This document shows positions 1-11,000 of a DNA stretch of 64,000 nucleotides, piece by piece. The DNA lies in assembly GCA_022316685.1 (NCBI GenBank), contig JAKJHU010001574.1, positions 1 to 64,000 of the forward strand, in the 5' to 3' direction. The position numbers and the translations under genes are program-made. The stretch's first letter is position 1, and every line of letters begins with the position of its first letter. Below the pieces are notes generated by a model that was given only the letters and a program-made list of their open reading frames with translations, was not told the DNA's origin and did no database searches. Source of the stretch: Progne subis subis. Taxonomy: Eukaryota; Chordata; Aves; Passeriformes; Hirundinidae.

Positions 1-299
1 AGGAACCACACCTCCCAACAGAGCACGTCATCTGCTGTGGGAAAGAATCCACGCTCTCTGCCCGACACGAACAGACGCTGAAGCCCCTCCCAAGAGACCT
101 GAGTGTGTTTCCACTCCAAGAGGATCCCCCAAAGCTCCAACAACAGAGTGTCCTGCATAGCAGGCACACAACAGGGAAGAGGGGAAGAAAAACCTCACCA
201 GGACTGTTCTGTCACACAGATGGGTCACTAATGGTGGTAGCGGCATGCAAAGCAATAACATGGAGACAAAGACGTCTGCAGTGCAGAGTTGCTCCCCCA
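1..299. other. no gene recognised
   Basis: Mixed-composition sequence with short open frames on both strands. None resembles a protein family I know, and none has splice signals or a repeated structure. Confidence 0.5.
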
Positions 300-620
300 A
301 ACCCAGAGCAGGGAGAGCAGCCTGTTTATTTCTTTCATTGTTATACATTTGTGGGTCTGGTTTTGGATTGGTTTCTGGGGTTACTACCTCGTCACCCCAC
401 TGGCCAGACTAGCTGTCAACCAACATTACTGCATTATTTTCAGGCTAGAAATATGTAAACAAAGGACAGGGAATGAAAACAAAAGGTTGTTTATGTCCCC
501 ATGCATGAGAAAAGTGAAACACTGCTCCTAATATTGGGCAGAAACTAAAGAAACTGACTCCATCTTATGAACAATCAGAAAGCTTTAAAAAACTCAGAAA
601 AAACGGGGTGTGACATGGGA
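300..620 (-). repeat. LTR-like repeat, copy 1
   Basis: This block matches 51955-52235 along its whole length with scattered mismatches. Shared landmarks are a TTTATTTCTT stretch, AAACAAAGGACAGG and a GCTTTAAAAA end. On the minus strand the first landmark reads as an AATAAA poly(A) signal, so the pair may be the R/U5 part of an LTR on the minus strand. Orientation and family are inferred. Confidence 0.5.
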
Positions 621-790
621 CCACAGTAAAGGCGGAAAGAATCAAAATTACAAAAGGCACAAAAAATGGTCTTTCTTTGTGGATGATGTTTAAAAATTAA
701 AACACATGAAAAAACTCCCACAACCAAACCAACAGGAAGTGTCAAAGATGACTTTTATTACAAAGGATTTGCAGAAAACAGGCCAGCAGT

Positions 791-1719
791 TCAATGTTTC
801 TGAAATTGTCCAGTGATCAGTCTCCACACTGCAGCCTTGAGCTCCTGGTTCCTCAGGCTGTAGATGAGGGGTTTCAGGGCTGGAGGCACCACTGAGTACA
901 GAACTGACAGGGCCAGATCCAGGGATGGGGAGGAGATGGAAGGGGGCTTCAGGTAGGAAACTGTGCCAGTGCTGACAAACAGAGAGAGCACAGCCAGGTG
1001 AGGGAGGCAGGTGGAAAAGGCTTTGTGCCGTCCCTGCTCAGAGGGGATCCTCAGCACAGCCCTGAAGATCTGCACATAGGAGAAAACAATGAACACAAAA
1101 CAGCTGAAATATAGAGAAGCACTTAGGACGATGAGCCCAAGTTCCTTGAGTTTGGAGTGTGAGCAGGAGAGTTTGAGGATGTGTGGGATTTCACAGAAGA
1201 ACTGGCCCAGGGCATTTCCCTGTCACAGGGGCAGGGAAAATGTATTGGCTGGTGCATGAGAGCATTCAGAAAAGCACTGGCCCAGGCAGCTGCTGCCATG
1301 GGGCACAAGCTCTGCTGCCCAGGAGGGTCCCGTAGTGCAGGGGTTTGCAGATGGACACGTAGCGGTCATAGCACATGATGGTCAGGAGGGCAAGCTCTGA
1401 TGCAAGGAAGAAGACAGCATAAATAGCTGTGCAGCACATCCTTCATAGGAGATGTTCCTGGTGTCCCAGAGGGAATTGTACATGCTTTGGGGACAGTGGT
1501 GAGGATGGAGCCCAGGTCGGTGAGGGCCAGGTTGAGCAGGAAGAAGAACATGGGCGTGTGCAGGAGGTGGCCGCAGGCTACGGCGCTGATGATGAGGCCG
1601 TTGGCCAGGAGGGCAGCCAGGGAGATGCCCAGGAAGAGGCAGAAGTGCAGGAGCTGCAGCTGCCGTGTGTGTGCCAATGGCAGCAGGAGGAAGTGGCTGA
1701 TGGAGCTGTTGCTGAACAT
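791..1719 (-). pseudogene. olfactory receptor pseudogene, OR14-like (copy A)
   Basis: Broken class A GPCR of the odorant receptor family, a plasma-membrane receptor of olfactory neurons when intact. The start at 1719 gives an N-terminus with an N-S-S glycosylation-type site. TM1-TM2 (LLANGLIIS, HTPMFFFLLNLALTDLG) follow. The last ~100 residues, ending at stop 791-793, carry the TM6 signature (KAFSTCLPHL) and the TM7 signature (PLIYSLRNQE). Between them the frame is lost. Against the copy at 61008-61933 there are single-base deletions near 1484 (in the PKAM region), near 1414, near 1250 and near 1300. The length (929 bp) is close to the usual ~310 codons, so the lesions are small indels and not a large deletion. 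The MCYDRYV motif is still readable near 1360-1380 in another frame. OR14-like assignment rests on similarity to the bird-expanded group; family-level confidence is high, subfamily moderate. Confidence 0.9.
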
Positions 1720-3220
1720 TTGCTGTCCCTGGCTGTTTCAACCTGTAGGAGGAAAGATAGTGAATTTTAGGGAGATTTCTATGGTCTCACAGACCATTTC
1801 CCTGCCAATAAATACCACCCTTTTTTCTATGTCTAGCAGAACTTCCTTCATCTTGGTTCCTGGAGATTGCTGCTGGCCAATGTTTAGTGAAGAGCCAGAC
1901 CTCAAAAAGCAGGACACCTGGGAGTCAGCCCTGACCCCCAGTCAGTGCAGGGGAACAGTGAGGGCAGGGCCTGTCCTGGTGTTTGAACTTGACAAAGAAT
2001 CTCCTCCTTAAGGCACAGGAGCTGCCAGGGAGAAGGGATGGGGATTGCAGGAGGCAGAACAAGAGATACTGCTGCACCTGGGGAGAACAGAGAGTACAGT
2101 GAGGCAGGAGGATTTTCTGAGCCTTAGTGCAGACTGAGGGGAGCTGCTCTGTCCCTCTCTCCTGTTCCCAGCTGCCCTGGACTTGCACCTTTCTGAGCTC
2201 CACTCCTGTGTTACCCTGGAAAGCCAGGAGACAGTGCTGAGAGCAGAGGGATCCCTGGCACACAAAGTGGCTCCTGCCTTTCCCAAAGTGAGGGAGAGTG
2301 GCTCATTCCCAGCCTGCCCTGCCCAGAGCTCCCCAGGGCAGAGGGAGCTAGGACAACCCATTGCTGTGCTCAGCCTGCACAGGAGGAGCCCAAGGGCTGG
2401 GCCTGAGCCTGCAGCTGGAACTGCCATTCCCAGAGAGCCCATCAGCAATGCAAGGAGCACCTGGGCAAGGCAAGGAGAGAGAGAGCTGGGTCCTGAGGAA
2501 AAGCCTTTCCCTGCCCAGCCCTGCACAGCCCCTGGCAGGCAGCAGCAGTGCAGGACAGTGGCCCTCAGGCCCTGGTCAGCAGGGAATGGGCACATGGCAG
2601 GAGAGAAGCCCTTCATCTCTGGGGCTGCTCTGCTGGCCCAGGAGGGGACTGAGGGCCCGAGCCCCCGGGCTGAGGGCTGTGCTGGATGCGAGGGGACACA
2701 AGAGCTGTGCTGCTCAGGGCAGTGTGTGCCCTGCAGGGCAGGGCCGGCAGGTGCCACATCTCCCCTGCAGCAGGGCTTCCCTCAGCCTGCCTCCCTCCCT
2801 CCCTGCCCACGCCTCTGCTGCTGGATCTGTCCCAGCCCGAGCTGTTCCTGTGGCCCCCGGCTCCTTCCCTGCCAGTGCTGCCAGAGTCCAGCCCAGCCCC
2901 TGGGCCAGCTCTGCCCTGCAGCTGCTCGGGGCTGCAGGGATTAAAGAACAGCTCCCCCAGGCCTGGGCACCATGGAAAGGGGATGCTGCATGGATCTGGA
3001 GGCTGGGGAGCTGGAGGCACTTGCTGAGGTTCCCAGGAAAACTGTGTCATGTTTAAGAGCCTCAGTCCCTGTTCTGCCCTGCATAGCTGAGTTTCCATTG
3101 CCAGCAAGCTGAGCCAGGGGAAAGTGGGAGCACAGATTCAGGAAAGAAGAGACTCAAGCGAGAAACGCCTGCCCTGAATGAGCTCATGAAAAATCCCCTT
3201 AGAAATGACCTGGGCATGAG
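1720..3220. other. GC-rich non-coding flank of OR copy A
   Basis: Rich in CTG/CAG and CCCAG words and open by chance in several frames on both strands (up to ~250 codons). No domain is recognisable, and frames do not agree with the duplicate locus. About 1.2 kb of this block has no counterpart next to the second OR copy, so it was gained here or lost there. Confidence 0.6.
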
Positions 3221-3835
3221 CTGGAGCTCTGAGCAGCCCTGGCCCACACAGCACCCTCTCCACAGCAGCAGCCCCTGCCCTGGCAGGAGTCACTCCTTGC
3301 ACCCACAGCTCCCCTCCACCATCCATGGGAGCTCCCAGGCAGGCTGAGAGCTGCCCCTGGCAGGTGGCAGATGCCCTGGCCTGGCCAAGAGCCCTCAGGG
3401 CTGTAGGAGCTGCTCTGCACGACAGCCCTTGGCACCCCTGGCTGCAGCCCCAGCTTCAGCCCCTGCAGCCGTCCCTGGCAGCAGGAGCCGTCCTGCCCTG
3501 TCCCTCTGACGGTGCCCAGGGCAGCCCCGCTCTGGAGCACATCCTCCCCCAAAGCAGAAAGGGCAGCAGAGGCATCCTTACAGTCATGTCAGTCCTGTCC
3601 TGGGTCAGCTTGAGGAGATCCCTGCAGCCAGAGACTTACTGTGTCAGGAGTGGTGATGATTTCTCCATGAAGAAGCTCAGTATTTTCAAAAGGTGTGAAG
3701 ATTTCTCTCTGAATGTCAGCATTGTCCTTCCAGTTTCTTTAAGCCTCTGTCTGCTTCACTGCTCTCAGCTACATGCAGGCAGTGCCCTCAGCCCTGCTGG
3801 GCTGGGAGAGGAGCTGCTCCTCAGGAGAAATGTCT

Positions 3836-4780
3836 TTTTGAAGCTCTTCTTGGTTGCCAGGAGCTGCCTCTGTGCCAGGAGCCCAGCCCAGCTCAGCAGC
3901 ACAGCAACAGCACCAGGACTTTAATGGCCCTCTCAGGGCTTTGGTGTTGTTTACATCAGTCTCAGTCCCTGAGAGTGTCTTCCGAAAACTTTACAAGAAC
4001 TCAAAATTAAGTTGGAACACTGAAGTTTCTTCAAGTTTTAATGGATCCCACTGAGAGATCACCTGCCAGTGATGACAGGTGGGGACAAACAAGGCAAAGA
4101 TGTCTCTGATGCTCAGCAAACCTGCATGTGTTTCAGGAATGCAAAGGGCCAAGGCCTGAGCCCCAGCCCCTGCCAGGCAGATCCTGTCCCTCCCTCAGTG
4201 CTCAGGGCTCTTCCGGGACACTGGGATGTGGGGATGTGCAATGCCAAGGGCAGCACCATGGGGCGGCCCCTGCCAGGCTGCTGAGCAGGGACAAGGAGGC
4301 AATGAGGCCCCAGGCCTGCCAGGGTCCTTGTCTCCTGCTCATGGCTCAGGCCCAGGGCCAGCAGCCATGGCCCAAGTGCTGCAGGAGTTGGCTGTGTCAG
4401 GGCCTTTCAGCTGCTGCCCATCCCTGTGCCCTCTCCAGCCCAGGCTGTCCTACGGTGTCCATGCCCTGCGCCTCTGTCCCTGCAGGCTGTCGTCATCCCC
4501 CGGCTGCCCCACCTCGCTGGCCCCTTCCTTTGCTGACAGCTCTGCGTCCTGCCTCCCTCTGCCTGGGTATAAAAAGACTTGGGCTGCTCCTGACTCCTTC
4601 TGAGGGATGTGTTACACCACAGCACTTCCGTGGGAGAAGGGAAATTCTTTCCTCTTTGGTTCCAGTCTGGTCCGCCTCAGCTGCCTTTTGCATTAAGTTT
4701 TTTCCTTCTCTGGCTCGTCTCTACTATTTCAAAGGCATTCACCATCTCTGAAACCACCCTTCAATCCCTCCCAGGGCTCT
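3836..4780. repeat. block absent from duplicate B, repeated at 8.2-9.0 kb
   Basis: At 62946 the duplicate runs straight from TGTCT into CTCGTCC, while copy A has ~945 bp between the same two points, with a short shared CTCT/TCT at the joint. Most of the block (from ~3836 to ~4560) is found again at ~8235-9010 with high identity, including the same GC-rich core. The short shared bases suit a microhomology deletion in B or an insertion in A. No transposon ends are visible. Confidence 0.8.
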
Positions 4781-4859
4781 CGTCCCTTGTCCTCAGTCTC
4801 CACTCCACTTAGCACAGAGCTCCTTTGTCCAGATTCAGTGGTCATGTGCTTGAGGCCAT

Positions 4860-5750
4860 AGGTACCCACACAAGAAGGACGGTTCTTTTCTATAGGAAGA
4901 AAATCTCCGAACTCTGATGTTTTGAAGGCAGATGAGAGGCACTCACCCGAGGCCAAGGTGAGACAGATCTGTCTGTCTTTGCAGCTTTTGTCTGAAAATG
5001 CCTCTTGCATATTTGTGGAGTTTTGGAGGTGAAATTCCATTTTAGCTGTGGGTTCCTAGACCAGAATGACAGTTCTTTGCCACAGGAAGGAAAGGGCAGA
5101 GCCCCAGTGTTTCAAAGGCTGATTAGATGCAGCTTCAAGGAAGGCAAATCCAGTCTGATCTGTTTGTCTTGACAGCTTTTGTCTGAGATCATCCTTGGAT
5201 GGATGGAGTTTGGGAGGCCAAATCCTAGTTTTGTCCATGGGCGTCTGGAAAAGAAGGACAGTTCTTTTCCACAGGAAGGAAAGTACAGACCTACAGTGGT
5301 TCAAAGGCAGATGAGAGGTCACCCTCAGAAACCAAGGGAACATAGATAATCCTGGGAGCTTTTGACTCGGAGCTGTATTTGGATATAAGGAATTCTGGAG
5401 ACAGATTCCCAATTTTGGCAGTGGACACCTGGACTTGAAAGATGTTGGTTTTTTTGTTTTTTTGGTTTTTTGGTTTTTTTTTCCCATGGGAAGAGAAGCA
5501 TGGCCCCACAATGACTTGAAAACAGATGAGAAGCAGCTCCCAAGAGGGCAAGACCAGGCAGAGGTGTCTGTCCTGGCAGGTTTCATATGTGAACAATCCT
5601 TGTATATCATCAGATTTGGTGGCAGAATCACAGTTTTGTCCATGGGCACCTGGAGAAGGACAGTTCTTTCCCACAGGAAGGAAAGCATGGAACTCCAGGG
5701 TTTCAGGGACAGATGAGAAGCAGTTGTCAACATGTCAAGGTCAGTTGGAC
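4860..5750. repeat. ~190-bp tandem array, five units (copy A)
   Basis: Each unit contains a core like ACAGTTCTTTYCCACAGGAA, a run AGATGAGARGCA, and a later GGCAGATTCCCAATTTTG-like stretch. Cores lie near 4880, 5070, 5262, 5480 and 5663, so the period is ~190-215 bp. The fourth unit has a T-rich insertion at 5447-5480. The same five-unit order is kept in the duplicate at 63040-63880, so the array predates the duplication. It may be the repeated U3 of the LTR-like end that follows. Confidence 0.85.
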
Positions 5751-5759
5751 TGTTGCCAT

Positions 5760-6060
5760 ATTATGTGAGCTTTTGTGAGATGTTTACAGCTCTGACTGAA
5801 TTTTCCCACAACTTTCTGATGTAAACATCTTGTTTTTTCACATTCCTTTCTGATGATAGCCAACTGATGGACTTGTAGCCTGGCCAGTGGGATGGAGAGG
5901 TGGTAGCCTTGTTCTCCAGTCCCTGGTCATTCTTCAAAACCTATAAAAGTGAGGCCTTTGTAAACAATAAAGTCTTTTCTTCTTCAGCCTTCGTCTTGTG
6001 GAGTCAAATCTGTGAGTATTTACTCACATTCATTAGCAACATTGGACCCCAGAGGCCAAG
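5760..6060 (+). mobile_element. LTR-like 3' part (U3 end, R, U5)
   Basis: A TATA box (5942-5948) is followed 18 bp later by AATAAA (5966-5971) and a TTCTTCTTC stretch. This is the usual compact promoter plus poly(A) order of a bird LTR. The tandem array upstream could be its U3. Internal viral sequence is not seen downstream, where a minisatellite begins, so this is probably a solo or truncated LTR. Family not identified. Confidence 0.55.
5942..5971 (+). promoter_or_regulatory. TATA box and poly(A) signal of LTR-like element
   Basis: TATAAAA at 5942-5948 and AATAAA at 5966-5971, closely spaced as in compact LTR promoters. Confidence 0.5.
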
Positions 6061-6099
6061 CCAACCAGACCTGTTCCATGTTCTTGGATCCTAGGGACA

Positions 6100-7235
6100 T
6101 GCAGCATCACAATTCCCCCTTGGTTCCATGAGGCCCTGTGGTATAGCAAGAGATCTTTGTTTACATGAGCCCCAATGATATCAGACTGCTCTCCTTGCCT
6201 GCGCAGTGGCACAATGGCCCCTTGCTTCCAAGAGGCTTTGCAGTGTCACAGTGGTTGCCTTGGTTCTCTGAGGCCCTGTGGTGTCACAATGGTCCCTTGG
6301 TTTCACTGGGGACTCAGAGTGCTAGAATGGTCTCATTGCTTCCATGAGGCCCAGCAGTGTCACAGGGGCACCTTGGTTCCATGAGGCCCTGAAGTATGGA
6401 ATGGCGACTTGATTCCATTGGGGCTCTCACTGTTACATGAATTCTTAGTTCCATGGAGCCCTGTAGTGTCACAATGGTCTCCTTGGTTCCATGGTGTCAC
6501 ACAGTGTCACAATGGTCTCCTTGGTTCTACAAGGCCCCAGAGTGTCACAATGGCCCCTTGCTGCCATGAGGCCGTGCAATGTCACAATGGTCTCGTGGGT
6601 TCCTTGAGGCCCTGCAGTTCCACAATGGCTCTTTGGTGTCACAAGGCCTTGAAATGTCACAATAGTCTCAGCGGGTTCCCCCGCCAGATCACAATGGCCT
6701 CCTTGGTTCCATGATGCCCCGTTTTGTAACAATGGTATCCTTGGCTCCAGAGTCAGAATGTCCTTGTGGTCTCATGGAGCCCCACAGTGTCACTATGATC
6801 CCCTTGATTCCATGAGGCCCTCCTGTGCTACAATGACCCTTGGTTATACTAGGCCCTGCAGGGTCACAATGGCCCCTTGGTTCCAGTGGGTCCTGAAGTG
6901 TCCTAATGGTCTCCATGGTTCCATGGGGCTCCACAATGTCACAATGGTCATACTTTTGTTTCCATGAGCTTTTGTACTGCCAGCAACAGTCTCGTTGGTT
7001 CCACAGTGTCACAAGGGACCCTTTGTTCCATGAGGTTCAGTGGTGTAACATGGACACCGTGATCCCATGAGGTTCTGCAGTGTCACAATGGACTCCTTGG
7101 TTCTGCAGCCCTGCTGTGTCACCATGGACCCGTAGTTCCATGAGGTTCCGTAGTGTCACCATGGTCCCTTTGGTTCCACAAGGCCTTGCTGTGCCACAAT
7201 GGCCCCTTGGTTCCATGAGGTTCTGTACTGTACAC
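6100..7235 (+). repeat. dispersed ~42-bp minisatellite, array 1
   Basis: About 25 degenerate units with the theme CCTTGGTTCCATGAGG, CCCTGCAGTGTCACAATGG. Units vary between about 38 and 48 bp. Short open frames here are by-products of the repeat. Other arrays of the same family lie at 9375-9955 (opposite strand), 12885-13165, 38190-38260, 40325-40650 and 53455-53660 (opposite strand). Confidence 0.9.
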
Positions 7236-8234
7236 AGATTCTCCTTGGTGTGGGAGGACAGATTGTAAAGAGAATAGAGATAGTGCTGAAGGCAATCTCA
7301 CCCCTGATAAATTGCAGCTGTACTAATTCCCAAGAGTGGGAACAGCCTTGCCCTTAATAGATCCCAGCTATGTCCAATGAGAGTGAGTGTTATAACACAT
7401 TGGGTGAGGTGGGCAAGAGTCAGTTGGAGTCTGAAGGCTGTGCTGGGAAGAAGGAAGGGTCAAGTAGTCTTGTGGGGGACAGAGAGGGTTAGGCAGTGAT
7501 GCAAGGGACAGGTGAGAGTTATCTCATCCTGCAAGAGGAAGAGAGGAGGAGTCAGAAGGCTACGTGAAGATGCCTATGGGTAGGCTACAGAGAGAAAGGT
7601 ATTAGAGTTTTTAGATAATAAGGGACTGACACCTGTGTCAGTCATGGCTCCATCACCAACTCGTGCCCCCTATGAGGACTGGACAAAAATAAATTGCAGA
7701 CCCTGACATGATACTGACAAATGACTACAGACCTAAGGGCAGTGAGATGGTGGAGCTCAGCTAAACTGAGCCAGGCAGATCAAGAGCCTGAAGACATGAG
7801 GCAGGTGAACCTGAGTGCCTGAGAGGCCTAAAATAGGCAGACCTGAGGGCCTAAAAATCTGGGCGAGTTGCAGCCAGGTGGACCTGAGAGCCTAACAGCA
7901 ATGTAGGCAGACCTGAGAGCCCAAGAGACCGGATGACTTATGAGACACTGACCCCAAGGTATGGCCACAGTTTGTGGGATCCTGGGGCAGCACGTGCCAG
8001 TGTTCACGGCAGCACAGTGTAGCAAGAAGCGGCGTCAGAGCTCTGGGATGTGGAGTCCATGTAAGAGAATGATGTTCTATACTGTTAAGAACAAAACTAA
8101 ACCAAAACAAAGAAAGTAGAGAGAGTTAAACAATTACTGAGAAAGGAACAGAAAAGGTAGTTCTGCCACTGTAAACTTTCACTCTGAGTCTACATTTCAA
8201 ATAACAATTGACCCATCTGCAGGAGGATTTCTCC
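7236..8234. other. non-coding, possible decayed LTR
   Basis: No protein similarity. AATAAA lies at 7688-7693 after a purine-rich stretch. From ~7790 to 7935 a short phrase like CAGACCTGAGAGCCTAA recurs three to four times. This could be the remains of an LTR and leader, but no LTR ends or primer site are visible. Confidence 0.35.
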
Positions 8235-9010
8235 TCAGGAGAAATGTATTTTTGAAACTTTTCTTGGTTGCCAGGAGCCGGCCCAGCTCAGCAGCACAGA
8301 CACAGCACAAGACCTTTAATGAGCCACTCATGGATTTAGTGTTGTTTACATTCAACTTTGTCCCTGAGAGTATGTTCAAAAAACTTCTCAAGAACTCAAA
8401 GTTAAATTGAAACATTGAAGTTTCTTCAAGTTTTAATGGGTCCCAGAGAGCAACCCAACTGAGGAAAGTTTCCCCAAGTTCCAGTTAGAGCAGAACACTG
8501 CAGGCAGTGATGACAGGTGGGGACAAACAAGGCAAAGGTGTCTCTGATGCTCAGCAAACCTGGATGTGTTTCAGGAATGCAAAGGGCCAAGGCCTGAGCC
8601 CCAGCCCCTGCCAAGGCAGATCCTGTCCCTCCCTCAGTGCTCAGGGCTCTTCCCAGGACACTGGGATGTGGGGATGTGCAATGCCAAGGGCAGCACCATG
8701 GGGCGGCCCCTGCCAGGCTGCTGAGCAGGGACAAGGAGGCAATGAGGCCCCAGGCCTGCCAGGGTCACTTGTCTCCTGCTCATGGCTCAGGCCCAGGGCC
8801 AGCAGCCATGGCCCAAGTGCTGCAGGAGTTGGCTGTGTCAGGGCCTTTCAGCTGCTGCCCATCCCTGTGCCCTCTCCAGCCCAGGCTGTCCTACGGTGTC
8901 CATGCCCTGCGCCTCTGTCCCTGCAGGCTGTCGTCATCCCCCGGCTGCCCCACCTCGCTGGCCCCTTCCTTTGCTGACAGCTCTGTGTCCTGCCTGCCTC
9001 TGCAAAGCTT
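8235..9010. repeat. second copy of the 3836-4560 block
   Basis: Runs from CAGGAGAAATGTATTTTTG to CTGTGTCCTGCCTGCCTC. It matches the extra block of copy A, apart from a few small indels. An extra ~60 bp near 8450-8500 is not in the first copy. The GC-rich core is open in several frames by composition only. Confidence 0.85.
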
Positions 9011-9374
9011 TGGGCTTGATACCAAAAGGGTAATTCCATTTCTACCCTGCCTGTGAAGTTTTAGCTGAGAAACCAGTCACATAAAGGGGCTGCTTTTCAT
9101 GTGAGGATGGTTGGAAGACAAAAAGAAGACATCTGGCTGAGAGTGTAGTGATAGAAAAAACAAGGAGTGAATCTGGGAAGTTCAAGTGGCTTTTATGGAA
9201 ATGTGTAACTATAAATACACATTGAGTGACTGTATGTAAGCAACACTGGTAGAATTACATGTTCATGTAAGGTTAGGAGTTACCCTTCACTAGATCTGAG
9301 GCCAAATCAAGGATACCTCCTAAATAGCAAATTAGTGTTGAGTCTTATTCTGATATTTGGATATTTGATGGTGA
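9011..9374. other. AT-rich spacer, nothing recognised
   Basis: No gene, repeat or regulatory structure that I can support. Confidence 0.5.
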
Positions 9375-9955
9375 TGGCGGGGCCTCACAGAACCAAGGAG
9401 TCTCCTGTGACACTGTGCAAACTCATGGAACAAAGGGTCCATTTGGACACAGCAGAACTCATGGGACTAAAATCCATTTTGGCACTTTGGGGCCACATTG
9501 AAGCAATGGTTCCCTGTGATACTGCAGTTCCAAGGAGACCACTGTGACAATGAGAAACCTCTTGGAACCAAGGAGCCATTTCTGACACAGCAAGGCCTCG
9601 TGGAACCATGGGTCCATTGTGACACTGCGGAGCCTCACAGAACCAAGGTGACCATGGTATAGTACAGAACCTCATGGAACCAAGGGTGCATTATTAATGT
9701 GTGTGGCCCATGGAACCATGAGCCACTGTGACACAGTGTGGCCACATGGAACCAAGGGGCCATTGTGACACTGAGGATCCAAGGAGCCCATTGTGACTGA
9801 GGAACCTCATGGAACCAAGAATCATTGTTACACTGTGGAGCCCTGTGGAACCAAGGGGACCACAGTGACATTGTGGGGCCTCATGGAACAATGGAGACTC
9901 TTCTGACACTTTGGGACCCACTGGAACCAAGGGGCCATTATAGCATGGCAGACCT
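9375..9955 (-). repeat. dispersed ~42-bp minisatellite, array 2 (inverted)
   Basis: Reverse complement of the 6.1-7.2 kb theme (CATGGAACCAAGGGGCCATT, GTGACACTG). About 14 degenerate units. Confidence 0.9.
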
Positions 9956-9959
9956 TCAG

Positions 9960-11000
9960 TAGTGGATGGAGAAGTGGATCTTCCACACATCAACCCAGAG
10001 CCTGACACAGGGACAAGGGGCTGGGCTGTGTGACCAGGACATCAAGGACGTGCATGATCCAGGTCACTGTGGCCTGGTTGGGTTCCCCAGGGCAGGAAAG
10101 ATGTCTGGCAGCTGCAGCAGGGTTAGGGAAGGGCCCCAAGGTGGGGCTGGAGCCCTTTGGCTGTGAGCAGAGGCTGAGGGAGCTGGGCTTGTCCAGCCCA
10201 GAGCAGGGAAGGCTGAGGGGCTCCTCATGCCAGCCTGGCAGTGCCACCGAGGAGGTGATGGAGACACAGAGCCAGGCTCTTCACTGGGGGCCTGGTGGGA
10301 GACAAAAGACAATGGATGGAAGAGGCAAGAGAGGAGCTTCAGCCAGGAGAGGAAGAGATAAAATGAATCAGGCTGGTTTCAGCATTTCTCAACACCAAAA
10401 GCAGCCTGACCCCTTCTTCATCCATGACTGGCAGCTTTGCACATAGGGCACTGTTGGAGCTGTTTTGACCTCCAGTCCAGGCAGAGCATCCTGATACAAC
10501 ACCTTGATTGTTCATATCTATCTATCATCTTTGTTGAAAACTGGTTTTGCAGAGAAATCCCTTGTGGTGGTGGATGGAGGATGGAGGATGGAGGATGCAG
10601 CTGGGACATTGCACAGAAAGCTGAGGGAAGAATTGTGATGGTATGAAATAGCATCATGTTCAACTTTTATTTGTTGGCAATGAAGAGAAACTTTCCTCAG
10701 CTGCTCTGAGTCCCAGGGACTGGATGAGGGAAATGGTGGGGTGGGGGTAGGGACAAAGTGTGATTGATTGTCAGCCATGAAGGGTCTTGATTTTCAGATC
10801 TATTGGACTGCACTAGGAGGTGCTGGGGATCAATATCAACTGGAGATTGCTGATATCAATCTGTAAACAGGAAAAGAAACCTAAACAGGACAAAACAACT
10901 ATTTCTTCATTGTTTTTAATATAGATATTCACTTTGAATACACTTCTGAAATGGTCTAATTAACCACAGAAGATTGAAACCTCAGTTATTCCCAGGGGCT
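9960..11000 (+). repeat. composite repeat, copy 1, with CR1-like 3' segment
   Basis: From 9985 it carries CAGAGCCTGACACAGGGACA, then a segment like the CR1 3' region (GAGGCTGAGGGAGCTGGG, 10168-10185). A tail follows with GGTTTCAGCATTT. The same order recurs at 15118-15825 and 34510-35680, the last also sharing the GGTGGGGTGGGGGTAGGG part (10736 here). I read it as an old CR1 end fused to other repeat DNA and copied as a unit. Confidence 0.75.

Larger units (their letters stand above)
3221..5860. repeat. segmental duplication, copy A
   Basis: Matches 62375-64000 nearly base for base where aligned. The stretch 3329-3571 differs from 62479-62721 at only a handful of positions. The match is interrupted in copy A by an extra block at 3836-4780. 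The B copy reaches the window edge while still matching A (A 5860 equals B 64000), so the duplication extends beyond the window. With the OR pseudogenes it defines one duplicated locus in the same orientation. Confidence 0.9.

Noticed and set aside
6100..7235. Possible CRISPR-like array
   Set aside because: Units are degenerate and contiguous without unique spacers; this is eukaryotic minisatellite DNA.
6165..7268. Several short repetitive open frames, both strands
   Set aside because: Products of the 42-bp minisatellite.
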